A stretch of DNA of 64,000 nucleotides from positions 311,726-375,725 of the forward strand of contig NZ_NKFP01000004.1 of assembly GCF_002215035.1 (NCBI RefSeq), in the 5' to 3' direction. A program made the position numbers and the translations under genes. Numbering within the stretch: the first letter of the stretch is position 1; each line of letters starts with the position of its first letter. This DNA is from Leptolyngbya ohadii IS1. Lineage in GTDB: Bacteria; Cyanobacteriota; Cyanobacteriia; Elainellales; Elainellaceae. Of this stretch, positions 42,751 through 50,549 are shown piece by piece. Below the pieces are notes generated by a model that was given only the letters and a program-made list of their open reading frames with translations, searched no databases and was not told where the DNA came from.

Positions 42751-43996
42751 CAGCGGAATCAGAGCGGGGGGTGACTTCGGTGACGATCGCCTTCGCCTGC
42801 CCGGTTGCAAGCTGAATGGTGAGAGACTGTCCGGGCTGAAGCTGGTCGATCGATCGGACATCACCTCCGGTTTCCTGGCGAATCATGGCATAGCCGCGCT
42901 TGAGGACGGCATTAGGGTCGAGGGCAGACAGCTTTTGATGCAGCAGTTCGCAGTGCTGTTGGGCAGTCTGAAGTTGCTGGTTCACAATCTGGGTTAGCCG
43001 CTGCTGTCGCCAGCCGTTAAGCTGTACCTGTTCGCGAATCAGGCGATCGAGATGGAGCCTTCGCAGCCGGACTTTGAGGCGATCGATCTGCTCGGTTGCG
43101 CCATCCAGAGCCATGTCCACAGCCTGATCCAGGGATAGGATGCGCTGCTGATGCTCGGCAACCAGATCGGCTAATAGGGGAACTGCCTGCTCTGCGGCGG
43201 CGGTCGGCGTGTGGGCATAGACATCGGCAACAAGATCCGCCAGCGACTCATCCCGCTGATGTCCGATCCCTGCTACCACGGGAATTCGACATAGGGCAAC
43301 TGCCCGCACCACCCGCTCATCGTTAAAGCAAGCCATGTCCTCCGTTGCGCCGCCCCCCCGCGACAGGATCAGCACCTCTGCCCGTCCGTCTGCCTCCACC
43401 CGCTGAATTGCCCGCACGATCGATTCTGGAGCCTGATCGCCCTGTACCAAAGCCGGAGAAAACAAAACGTGCATTCCCGGATAGCGACGCTTAAGGGTGC
43501 GCTGGATATCTCCCCATGCGGCAGCTTGCGGTGAAGTCACTACGGCGATCGTCTGCGGATAGAGGGGAAGGGGACGTTTGCGATCGGGGTCAAATAGCCC
43601 TTCGGACTCTAAGCGGTTTCGCAATTGCCGATAGCGCAGTGCCCGTAAACCCTCACCTGCCGGAAGCGCCTGCCAGATAATAAGCTGGTAAGAGCCACGC
43701 TGCGGATGCACATGAACCCGTCCCAGCAGAATCAGCTGATCGCCCGGAGATGGAACCGTTGCCAGCCGATTGATCTGGCTGCTCCAGACCACACAGTTAA
43801 TCGCTGCCTGGGCGTCCGGGTCTTGCAGGGTAAAAAACAAGCCGCTGCGATAGCGAGACGCACTCGACACTTCCCCCGTTACCCACACTTGCCGCAACTG
43901 CGGATCTTGCTCCAGCAATGCCTGAATGTAGTCCGTCAACCCTGTCACAGACAGAGCTGTATCCGGAATCAGCAGGTTGGGCAAATTAGAGGTCAT
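42740..43996 (-). CDS. xseA: exodeoxyribonuclease VII large subunit
   Basis: 418 residues from ATG 43996 (MTSNLPNLLIPDTALSVTGL). The frame stays open to 44140, but that extension is Pro/Leu-rich and encoded by 8-bp repeats. XseA order is complete: OB-fold (VTGEVSSASRYRSGLFFTLQ), catalytic domain (PLPLYPQTIAVVTSPQAAAW, then SRGGGATEDMACFNDERVVR and VVAGIGHQRDESLADLVADV), the coiled-coil arm and a C-terminal tail (GYAMIRQETGGDV). With XseB it forms ExoVII, used in mismatch repair and damage processing. It is transcribed divergently from recA, with a LexA box between them. Confidence 0.96.
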   Translation of the reverse strand: MTSNLPNLLIPDTALSVTGLTDYIQALLEQDPQLRQVWVTGEVSSASRYRSGLFFTLQDPDAQAAINCVVWSSQINRLATVPSPGDQLILLGRVHVHPQRGSYQLIIWQALPAGEGLRALRYRQLRNRLESEGLFDPDRKRPLPLYPQTIAVVTSPQAAAWGDIQRTLKRRYPGMHVLFSPALVQGDQAPESIVRAIQRVEADGRAEVLILSRGGGATEDMACFNDERVVRAVALCRIPVVAGIGHQRDESLADLVADVYAHTPTAAAEQAVPLLADLVAEHQQRILSLDQAVDMALDGATEQIDRLKVRLRRLHLDRLIREQVQLNGWRQQRLTQIVNQQLQTAQQHCELLHQKLSALDPNAVLKRGYAMIRQETGGDVRSIDQLQPGQSLTIQLATGQAKAIVTEVTPRSDSAASD

Positions 43997-44017
43997 GGGC
44001 GATCGGGGCGGGAGCGG

Positions 44018-44049
44018 AGTGGGTGAGTGGGTGAGTGGGTGAGCAGGTG
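44018..44049. repeat. 8-bp tandem repeat (AGTGGGTG)
   Basis: Three identical octamers AGTGGGTG and a fourth, AGCAGGTG, in the leader of xseA. Confidence 0.8.
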
Positions 44050-44092
44050 GGAAGCAGGGGAGCAGGGAGAGGGAGGGAAGTGGGAGTGGGAT

Positions 44093-44126
44093 TTCTGGTG
44101 GGGTGGGCATCTTGCCTGCCGATTGG
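44093..44126. repeat. single arm of the dispersed GTGGGGTGGGCATC repeat
   Basis: TTCTGGTGGGGTGGGCATC followed by TTGCCTGCCGATTGGGG. It matches the left arm at 12936-12972 and the complement of 13064-13091. Confidence 0.7.
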
Positions 44127-44212
44127 GGGAGCGGAGGCAAAGTGAATAGAGTTAGATCTAACCTTAGCGGAGGGACGGCAAATTTGCCCTCTGGTTAAAT
44201 CTTATTTTATTT

Positions 44213-44226
44213 AGTACAATTGTACG
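44213..44226. promoter_or_regulatory. LexA box (SOS operator)
   Basis: AGTACAATTGTACG matches the published cyanobacterial LexA consensus RGTACNNNDGTWCB at every defined position and is a perfect 12-bp palindrome in its core. It lies about 265 bases before the recA start and about 217 bases before the xseA start, so it may control one or both. Confidence 0.8.
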
Positions 44227-44249
44227 GTCAAGCAAAAAAAGACTAAAAT
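44220..44249 (+). promoter_or_regulatory. probable recA promoter overlapping the LexA box
   Basis: TTGTAC (44220-44225) and TAAAAT (44244-44249) are spaced by 18 bases, a good sigma-70-type pair. The -35 element is the right half of the LexA box, so bound repressor would block polymerase. The promoter reading is inference; the start site was not mapped. Confidence 0.55.
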
Positions 44250-44490
44250 ATAAATAAGAGCAGCAGGGGTATTGTTCTTGTATTGAGTCTCTTCTATTGA
44301 GTCGTTCTTTCTAAGGTAACGAAAGTCGGTTGGATCAGACAGTTCGCTGGGATGCATAACATCTAAACTGCGTTAGCTGAACTGCGTTAACGTAGAGCGC
44401 AATAACTAGAAAGCAATAAACGAATTGCCTTACTAGATTCAGGGCGAAGAGTCAGAACGAAACTGCATACAATCTTGTTTTGAGGTGCGA

Positions 44491-45627
44491 ATGGCTAAAG
44501 CGACAAGTAACGAAACAAACGGACGGGAAACGAACGGGCGCGAGACAGCAAAGGAAACCAGCGGACGTGATCCAGGACGGGAGAAAGCCCTGAATCTGGT
44601 TCTCACCCAGATCGATCGTACCTTCGGCAAGGGGACGATCATGCGGTTGGGCGACGCGACCCGGATGAAGATTGAAACAATTCCCAGCGGCGCACTCACC
44701 CTGGATCTGGCACTGGGCGGCGGACTTCCCAAGGGCAGAATTATTGAGGTGTACGGTCCTGAGAGTTCGGGTAAAACCACCCTTGCCCTCCACGCGGTCG
44801 CAGAAGTTCAGAAGCAGGGCGGTGTAGCAGCTTTTGTAGACGCAGAACACGCGCTTGACCCCACCTATTCGGCAGCGCTGGGCGTAGATATTGAGAATTT
44901 GCTGGTGTCTCAGCCGGATACTGGGGAAGCGGCACTGGAAATCGTAGATCAGTTGGTGCGATCGAATGCGGTCGATATTGTCGTCGTGGACTCGGTGGCA
45001 GCGCTTGTACCCCGTGCCGAAATCGAAGGCGAAATGGGTGATGCTCACGTTGGTCTCCAGGCGCGTCTGATGAGTCAGGCACTGCGGAAGATTACGGGCA
45101 ACATCGGTAAAACGGGCTGTAGTGTCGTCTTCCTGAACCAGCTCCGCCAGAAGATCGGCATTTCCTACGGCAACCCGGAGACCACCACAGGCGGTAACGC
45201 GCTCAAGTTCTATGCTTCGGTGCGTCTGGATATTCGCCGGGTGCAAACCCTGAAGAAGGGCACTGAGGAATTTGGGATTCGTGCCAAGGTGAAGGTTGCT
45301 AAGAATAAAGTTGCGCCTCCCTTCCGCATCGCCGAGTTTGACATCATCTTCGGCAAGGGCATCTCTACAATGGGCTGTCTGGTTGATATGGCGGAGGAAA
45401 CCAGTGTGCTGGTGCGGCGCGGTGCCTGGTACAGCTACAACGGCGAGAACATCAGCCAGGGACGCGACAACGCGATCAAATACCTGGAGGAGAAGCCGGA
45501 ATTCGCCAAGGAAGTGGAAAAACTGGTGCGCGAAAAGCTGGACAAGGGCGCAGTCGTCTCTGCCAACTCCGTGGGGCTGCCCGATGAGGATGACGGTGAC
45601 GAAGAGGAACTGCTGGACGAAGAGTAA
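44491..45627 (+). CDS. recA: recombinase RecA
   Basis: 378 residues from ATG 44491, with GAGG 5 bases upstream; a GTG two codons earlier (44485) is in frame but sits on the ribosome-binding site. RecA forms filaments on ssDNA, drives homologous recombination and triggers LexA cleavage. Walker A is GPESSGKTT and the L2 region includes [20 protein letters not shown]. The N-terminal 30 residues are a basic repeat of NGRET units ([19 protein letters not shown]), an unusual low-complexity extension. The C-terminus is strongly acidic ([14 protein letters not shown]), as is usual. A strong terminator follows. Confidence 0.98.
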   Translation: MAKATSNETNGRETNGRETAKETSGRDPGREKALNLVLTQIDRTFGKGTIMRLGDATRMKIETIPSGALTLDLALGGGLPKGRIIEVYGPESSGKTTLALHAVAEVQKQGGVAAFVDAEHALDPTYSAALGVDIENLLVSQPDTGEAALEIVDQLVRSNAVDIVVVDSVAALVPRAEIEGEMGDAHVGLQARLMSQALRKITGNIGKTGCSVVFLNQLRQKIGISYGNPETTTGGNALKFYASVRLDIRRVQTLKKGTEEFGIRAKVKVAKNKVAPPFRIAEFDIIFGKGISTMGCLVDMAEETSVLVRRGAWYSYNGENISQGRDNAIKYLEEKPEFAKEVEKLVREKLDKGAVVSANSVGLPDEDDGDEEELLDEE

Positions 45628-45671
45628 ATCTTTTCGCGACTCGCGAGTTGAAATTTTAACGGTTCAGAGTG

Positions 45672-45696
45672 GGGGCATTATGCCCCTTTTCTTTTC
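45672..45696 (+). terminator. intrinsic terminator after recA
   Basis: GGGGCA-TTA-TGCCCC, a 6-bp GC-rich stem, followed by TTTTCTTTT. Confidence 0.88.
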
Positions 45697-45782
45697 TATT
45701 TGGCAAAGGACGAACCCCAAAAAGGCATCCCTTCGAGGCGAATTTGTGCTTAAGTGGGATCGATGTTTTTGCCGATCGACCC

Positions 45783-47480
45783 GTGTCTGAATCCAACAAA
45801 GCGGCTGACTCCAATAAACCTTCTGGTGGGAAAAAAGCCCGATCGCTGATGAACATTGCCGGAATTGTGGCAGTGGCGACGCTTCTCAGCAAAGTGTTTG
45901 GGCTGGTGCGCCAGCAGGGAATTGCCGCAGCGTTTGGCACGGGTCCGGCGTATGGGGCATACAACTTTGCCTATGTGATTCCAGGATTTCTGCTGATTCT
46001 GCTGGGGGGGATTAACGGTCCCTTTCATAGTGCGATGGTCAGTGTCCTGTCGAAGCGCAAACAGGAGGAAGTTGCCCCGATCGTTGAAACGATTACTACC
46101 CTGGTCGTTGGGGTGCTGCTCGTCGTGACGATCGCCCTAATTGTATTTGCTGACCCGATGATGCGTCTGGTGGCTCCGGGACTCTACATTACTCCGGCAG
46201 AGGCACAGGCACAAGGAATGTCGGCGGCAACCTATGCGGTTCTGGAGCAGACGCGATCGATCGCGATCGATCAGTTTCGTATCATGGCACCGATGGCGGT
46301 GCTGGCGGGGTTAATTGGCATCGGATTTGGCGTGCTGAATGCATCGGATCAATACTGGTTGCCCTCAATCAGTCCGCTGTTTTCCAGCATTACCGTACTC
46401 ATTGGACTGATCGGACTTGCCTTTACCCTGGGTGAAAAAATGACCCAGCCGGAATATGCGGCGATCGGCGGGGCGGTGCTGGCATGGTCTACCCTGGCGG
46501 GAGCCGTCTTGCAGTGGCTGATTCAGCTTCCGGCACAGTGGAAGTCGAAGCTGGGGGGACTGAGGCTGCGGTTTGAGTTTCACCGCCCCGAAGTGAAGGA
46601 AGTCATGCAGATTATGGGTCCGGCAACCTTTTCGTCGGGGATGCTGCAAATTAATGTCTGGACGGATTTATTTTTTGCCTCGTTTATTCCCAATGCGGCA
46701 GCGGCAGTGTCGGCAATGGGCTACGCAGGCTTACTGATTCAAACCCCGATCGGTGTTCTGTCCAACGTCATTCTCGTTCCCCTGTTGCCCGTCTTCTCAA
46801 GACTGGCAGCTCCGGAACACTGGGACGAACTGAAAGCCCGCATCCGCCAGGGTTTGCTGATGACCGCGATTACAATGCTGCCCCTGAGTGCCCTGACGAT
46901 CGCCCTTGCTGTCCCAATTTGCCGCGTCGTTTACGAACGATTTGCCTTCAGTGAGGAAGATGCGATCCTAACTGCCAGCGTCCTGATCGCCTACGCCGTG
47001 GGAATGTTCGTTTACCTGGGACGGGATGTGCTGGTGCGGGTCTTCTACGCCCTCGAAGATGCCAACACGCCTTTCCGAATCAGCATCGTCAATATTTTCA
47101 TCAACGCTGTCCTGGACTTCCTGCTGGTCAAGCCCTTCGGCGCACCCGGTATTATTCTGGCGACGGTGGGGGTCAACCTGATTTCCATGATTGCCATGAT
47201 GGTCGTCCTCAATCGCCGCCTCAACGGTTTGCCGATCGCCGAATGGAGCAAGCCTTTTATCGGATTGACGATCGGCAGCGTAATTGCCGGACTGGTCGCC
47301 TGGGGCACCCGCTACGGTTTAGAGCAATTCTTCGGCAACGAGGGCTTTCTAATTCTGCTGCTCCAGGTGTGTCTCGCCGGACTTGCCGGACTGATTGCCT
47401 TCGGTTTGTTTGCCGCACAGATGCGTCTGCCGGAGGTGAATCAGGTAGTGGAACGGTTGATGAGGCGGAGACGTGGATGA
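45783..47480 (+). CDS. murJ: lipid II flippase MurJ
   Basis: 565 residues from GTG 45783 (SESNKAADSNKPSGGKKARS), chosen because the open frame before it runs through the recA terminator. MurJ flips lipid II across the inner membrane for peptidoglycan synthesis. MATE/MVF-type signature: LMNIAGIVAVATLLSKVFGL, VRQQGIAAAFGTGPAYGAYN, then LINVWTDLFF-type and QTPIGVLSNVILVPLLPVFS segments. About 14 membrane helices are present. The stop TGA is inside the first unit of an 8-bp tandem array. Confidence 0.93.
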   Translation: MSESNKAADSNKPSGGKKARSLMNIAGIVAVATLLSKVFGLVRQQGIAAAFGTGPAYGAYNFAYVIPGFLLILLGGINGPFHSAMVSVLSKRKQEEVAPIVETITTLVVGVLLVVTIALIVFADPMMRLVAPGLYITPAEAQAQGMSAATYAVLEQTRSIAIDQFRIMAPMAVLAGLIGIGFGVLNASDQYWLPSISPLFSSITVLIGLIGLAFTLGEKMTQPEYAAIGGAVLAWSTLAGAVLQWLIQLPAQWKSKLGGLRLRFEFHRPEVKEVMQIMGPATFSSGMLQINVWTDLFFASFIPNAAAAVSAMGYAGLLIQTPIGVLSNVILVPLLPVFSRLAAPEHWDELKARIRQGLLMTAITMLPLSALTIALAVPICRVVYERFAFSEEDAILTASVLIAYAVGMFVYLGRDVLVRVFYALEDANTPFRISIVNIFINAVLDFLLVKPFGAPGIILATVGVNLISMIAMMVVLNRRLNGLPIAEWSKPFIGLTIGSVIAGLVAWGTRYGLEQFFGNEGFLILLLQVCLAGLAGLIAFGLFAAQMRLPEVNQVVERLMRRRRG

Positions 47481-47504
47481 GTGGATGAGTGGATGGGTGG
47501 ATGG
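47473..47504. repeat. 8-bp tandem repeat overlapping the murJ stop
   Basis: GTGGATGA twice, then GTGGATGG twice. The first unit holds the murJ stop codon (47478-47480). Confidence 0.88.
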
Positions 47505-47617
47505 GCGTGGATAAGTAAAGAGGGGGAGCAGGGAGCAGGGGAAAATTCATAGGAATTCCAGTGTGAGCGCAACGCTCACGTCCTTGTCAATCAAACCGCT
47601 TATCTATCGCATTCCTT

Positions 47618-47680
47618 CTACTCATCGACTCATCCACCCTCCCACTCATCGACTCATCCACCCATCCACCCCTCTACCCT
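47618..47680. repeat. 8-bp tandem repeat before the txlA 3' end
   Basis: About eight octamers of CTACTCAT, CGACTCAT, CCACCCTC, CCACTCAT, CGACTCAT, CCACCCAT type. It is the complement of the array at 47473 and runs into the last codons of txlA (stop at 47674). Confidence 0.8.
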
Positions 47681-48255
47681 TTCACCTGACTCCCATGCCC
47701 ACGCGGATCATCCACCTGCGATTTGGGTGAAGCCGGGGCTTCAAAGTCAGAGACGCGACCTCTGGTTTGCAGGTAGGGCAAGGGGGAGCCAGAGGATAGG
47801 GCTTCTAGATTGGCTGCCATGACGGTGCGGGGCTGTTCGCCGATCGTGCTGGCGATCGTTTCTCCTTGAGGGTCGAGAAATACAAAGTGGGGAATGCCAT
47901 CGACGCGGTAGGACAGCATTTCGGGAAGCCATTTAGTGTTGTCTACGTTGAGCATGACGAAGTTGATCCGATCGCCAAACTCGTCTTTGAGATCGCTCAT
48001 GTCCTTTGCCATTGCCTGACAGGAGGTACACCAGTCCGCATAGAACTCGATCAGGGTGGGCTGCTCGTTCTTCAGGGCAACGTCGAGCGGGGTTGCGGTT
48101 CCTGCCATAGCTGCCAGAGTTCCGGTCTCGCTGCCAAAGCGGACGCCCAGGAAAATTGAGAGGCTGAGGACGATCGCCACCAGCAAAATCACCAGATTCC
48201 GAATTCGATTTGCCGGATTAGACTGAGGGGTAGGGCTAGAAGGCGTTGCAGTCAT
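47674..48255 (-). CDS. txlA: thioredoxin-like membrane protein (TxlA/HCF164 type)
   Basis: 193 residues from the ATG at 48255. One N-terminal membrane helix (LVILLVAIVLSLSIFLGVRF), then a thioredoxin domain with the redox motif EFYADWCTSCQAMA (Cys76 and Cys79) and the cis-Pro in YRVDGIPHFVFLD. It is expected to carry reducing power into the thylakoid lumen for cytochrome b6f assembly, as HCF164 does in plants. The tail (SQVDDPRGHGSQVKG) is unconserved. The 3' end abuts an octamer array. Confidence 0.88.
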   Translation of the reverse strand: MTATPSSPTPQSNPANRIRNLVILLVAIVLSLSIFLGVRFGSETGTLAAMAGTATPLDVALKNEQPTLIEFYADWCTSCQAMAKDMSDLKDEFGDRINFVMLNVDNTKWLPEMLSYRVDGIPHFVFLDPQGETIASTIGEQPRTVMAANLEALSSGSPLPYLQTRGRVSDFEAPASPKSQVDDPRGHGSQVKG

Positions 48256-48460
48256 AGCAGCACAGTAAACAACGGTAAAAACAACAGTAAACAACGGGTC
48301 TACCCTTAGCCTAACGAATTTTGAATCCGCCGCGAAAGCGGTTTGCCATGCTCTGTTCAGCGAACTTCCATTGAATGCCCCAGCAAACTCCCAGCGAATT
48401 CTTAGTTAAATCCTTAGTCAAACTCCTTGCAGAAAGCACTTCAGGAAGCAAAAATCCGGC

Positions 48461-48865
48461 ATGAAAAAACGAGTTACTTTGACCTTTCCGAAGCGATCGG
48501 TTCACATGCCCGTCACCTATCGACTGGCAAAGGATTTCAACGTGGCGGCAAATATTATTCGGGCACAGGTCACGCCCAATCAGATCGGTACGCTGGTTGT
48601 GGAACTCTCAGGAGATATCGATCAGCTCGATGCGGCGATCGACTGGATGCGGGCACAGGATATCGGCATTTCCCTCGCCAGCCGCGAAATTCTCATTGAT
48701 GAGGATCTGTGTGTTCACTGCGGTCTTTGCACAGGCGTTTGTCCCACGGAAGCGTTGAGCCTCGATCGCCAGACGTTTAAGCTGACTTTCACGCGATCGA
48801 AATGTGTGGTGTGCGAGCAATGTATTCCCACCTGTCCGGTGCAGGCAATTTCTACCAACTTGTAA
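48461..48865 (+). CDS. NIL-domain 4Fe-4S ferredoxin
   Basis: 134 residues. An N-terminal NIL domain (KRVTLTFPKRSVHMPVTYRL ... DIDQLDAAIDWMRAQDIGIS), a ligand- or metal-binding ACT-like fold otherwise found in methionine transporters. It is fused to a two-cluster ferredoxin: CVHCGLCTGVCP (Cys84, 87, 90, 94) and CVVCEQCIPTCP (Cys115, 118, 121, 125). Such proteins are conserved in cyanobacteria; their role is unproven, with a sulfur-metabolism or electron-carrier role often suggested. It is convergent with a 2Fe-2S ferredoxin gene only 12 bases away. Confidence 0.93.
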   Translation: MKKRVTLTFPKRSVHMPVTYRLAKDFNVAANIIRAQVTPNQIGTLVVELSGDIDQLDAAIDWMRAQDIGISLASREILIDEDLCVHCGLCTGVCPTEALSLDRQTFKLTFTRSKCVVCEQCIPTCPVQAISTNL

Positions 48866-48877
48866 TGGTCTGGCTGG

Positions 48878-49156
48878 TTAGGAGTTGATCGCCCAGCGAT
48901 TCATAATCTCGATCGCCTCTTCAGCCCGAACTCGGCTATACCAAATCTCATTCGGTAAAATCAGTACCATCGGACCATTGCCGCAGCGTCCTAAACAACC
49001 GCTTCCAATTACCGGAATGTCTGAAGTTCTATGAGCCTGAAATGCAGCGAGAACCGCTTTAGAGCCTGATTTGCGGCAAGCTTGATTTTGACAAACGAGG
49101 ATTGTGCGGGGAGGGCGATTGCCTTTCGAGGAAAGCTGCACCGAATCAGATGACAT
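48878..49156 (-). CDS. thioredoxin-like (2Fe-2S) ferredoxin
   Basis: 92 residues from ATG 49156; a longer frame to 49237 adds a basic stretch without conservation. TILVCQNQACRKSGSKAVLA and IGSGCLGRCGNGPMVLILPN supply four cysteines (Cys22, 27, 54, 58) in the arrangement of thioredoxin-fold 2Fe-2S proteins. It is soluble. Partners are probably oxidoreductases. Placed convergent to the NIL ferredoxin. Confidence 0.9.
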   Translation of the reverse strand: MSSDSVQLSSKGNRPPRTILVCQNQACRKSGSKAVLAAFQAHRTSDIPVIGSGCLGRCGNGPMVLILPNEIWYSRVRAEEAIEIMNRWAINS

Positions 49157-49315
49157 AAAGCTAAATGTCTTAAAAATCTTTGAAAGGTTTAATCTAATCC
49201 GCAGTTCAAAGTCCCCCTCGCGCTTAAAGCGCGGCAATTAACAAGCGGGGGATTTAGGGGGCGATGCAGGAAGTCCGCAATTGCTTAGGAAACCTGCCAA
49301 CAAAGGACGCAGAAT

Positions 49316-49861
49316 TCAAATCTCCGAAAAAGCATTAACGATATATTGCTGAAGCGTCAACTCAAACCCCCCAAACACGATCGCCTGACCCAACTCGATT
49401 ACCAAAGGCAAAGAAAGCTGAGACTCGCTCGATCGCTTGATCGTACTGCGGACAGGCTTACAGGATAGCAAAGCGATATCAAAGCGGCAGGGAAGGTCTG
49501 CCAGATGGGGATGGTCGGCGAGGAAGAGTTCAGCGGCTTGCCAGAGTTTCGCCTGCTTTTGAGGCGTAATAGACAGTAAACCGTTTTCGTCCCAGTTGCC
49601 TTTGCTGCGGGCTTTCACCTCCACAAAAATTAGGGCATCGGGGGTCAAAGCATCGGATGTCACGGCATCAGACAGAGTGGCGACCACATCCAGTTCTCCG
49701 TAGGGGCAGTGCCATCGCTGATAGAGAACCGTCCCGCCTTGGAGGGTGAGCCAGTGGGCGACAAAGGTTTCTGCTAACTGTCCGGTCTGGAGGGCAACTT
49801 GCTTTGTGCGGGAGGGCTGCGCCGTTTTTCGATCGGGTATTCGTTTCTGGGGCGACTTCAT
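49316..49861 (-). CDS. YraN family (UPF0102) putative endonuclease
   Basis: 181 residues from ATG 49861; a TTG three codons earlier is also open. The YraN nuclease-like core is clear: GQLAETFVAHWLTLQGGTVL, RWHCPYGELDVVA, and FVEVKARSKGNWDENGLLSI, then QKQAKLWQAAELFLADHPHL and PCRFDIALLS. The E-V-K motif and preceding ELD fit a PD-(D/E)XK fold. Role is unknown; many genomes carry one copy next to rnhB or trmD, which is not the case here. A 60-residue linker around residues 55-75 is repetitive (SDAVTSDALTPDALIF). Confidence 0.9.
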   Translation of the reverse strand: MKSPQKRIPDRKTAQPSRTKQVALQTGQLAETFVAHWLTLQGGTVLYQRWHCPYGELDVVATLSDAVTSDALTPDALIFVEVKARSKGNWDENGLLSITPQKQAKLWQAAELFLADHPHLADLPCRFDIALLSCKPVRSTIKRSSESQLSLPLVIELGQAIVFGGFELTLQQYIVNAFSEI

Positions 49862-49973
49862 GAATGGCAATCAAAGGACAGTTAAAAAACAAAAGAACAG
49901 TAAAAGACTTGAGGCAAGCCGACGAGACGGTTATGAGACGGTCAACAAATTCGGGTAGGATCTAAAGCACGTC

Positions 49974-50549
49974 TTGTTGAGACAGGACTTTGTAAAACAG
50001 ATTCGTCGTTTTTCTAGTCTGCCCATGTACGCCTGGTTGTGTCGGTTGCGGTTTTCTCTCAAGCATTGTTTCGCCTCGGTGATCTGTGGTGTAGTGTTGG
50101 CGATCGGTCTAATCAGTTTGAGCGGTCTGTTTCCGGCGATCGCTCTGGCCGTGGACTACAATCGGGAATTCCTGGTGAATCAGGACTTTTCCGGCAAGGA
50201 TCTGACCGATGCCAGCTTCACGAAAGCCAATATGCGGAGCAGCAACCTAAGCAACACAAATCTACAGGGGGTCAGCTTTTTTGGTGCAAACCTGGAGGAT
50301 GCAAACCTGGAGGGCGCGAACCTCACCAATGCAACCCTGGACTCGGCGCGGATCGTCGGAGCTAACTTAAAGAATGCCGTTCTAGAAGGCGCGTTTGCCT
50401 TTAACACCAAATTTAACTACGCCAACATTGAGGGTGCGGACTTTACCGATGTGCTGCTGCGGGAAGATATGCAGGACATTCTCTGTCAGACGGCAAGCGG
50501 CACAAATCCCACGACGGGACGCAATACGAGGGATACGCTGGGCTGTTAG
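49974..50549 (+). CDS. exported pentapeptide-repeat protein (thylakoid-lumen type)
   Basis: 191 residues from a TTG; ATG 50025 (MYAWLCRLRFSLKHCFASVI) gives a more usual signal-peptide start. Hydrophobic stretch CGVVLAIGLISLSGLFPAIA ends in ALA, so export to the lumen or periplasm is likely. The mature protein has about 14 pentapeptides (SSNLSNTNLQGVSFFGANLE, DANLEGANLTNATL) and a C-terminal disulfide-type cap (DILCQTASGTNPTTGRNTRD ... LGC). It resembles plant lumenal pentapeptide proteins (TL15/TL17 type). The stop codon overlaps that of dnaG by 2 bases. Confidence 0.88.
   Translation: MLRQDFVKQIRRFSSLPMYAWLCRLRFSLKHCFASVICGVVLAIGLISLSGLFPAIALAVDYNREFLVNQDFSGKDLTDASFTKANMRSSNLSNTNLQGVSFFGANLEDANLEGANLTNATLDSARIVGANLKNAVLEGAFAFNTKFNYANIEGADFTDVLLREDMQDILCQTASGTNPTTGRNTRDTLGC

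Larger units (their letters stand above)
43997..44490. other. xseA-recA divergent regulatory region
   Basis: 494 bases. From left: octamer array (44018-44049), one arm of the dispersed GTGGGGTGGGCATC repeat (44093-44126), a GGCAAATTTGCC palindrome (44178-44189), the LexA box (44213-44226) with an overlapping promoter, and then about 240 bases of recA leader with short direct repeats (TTCTATTGAGTC, AACTGCGTTA). Confidence 0.6.

Noticed and set aside
45669-45782. N-terminal extension of MurJ
   Set aside because: It runs over the recA terminator hairpin. The GTG at 45783 gives the expected length.
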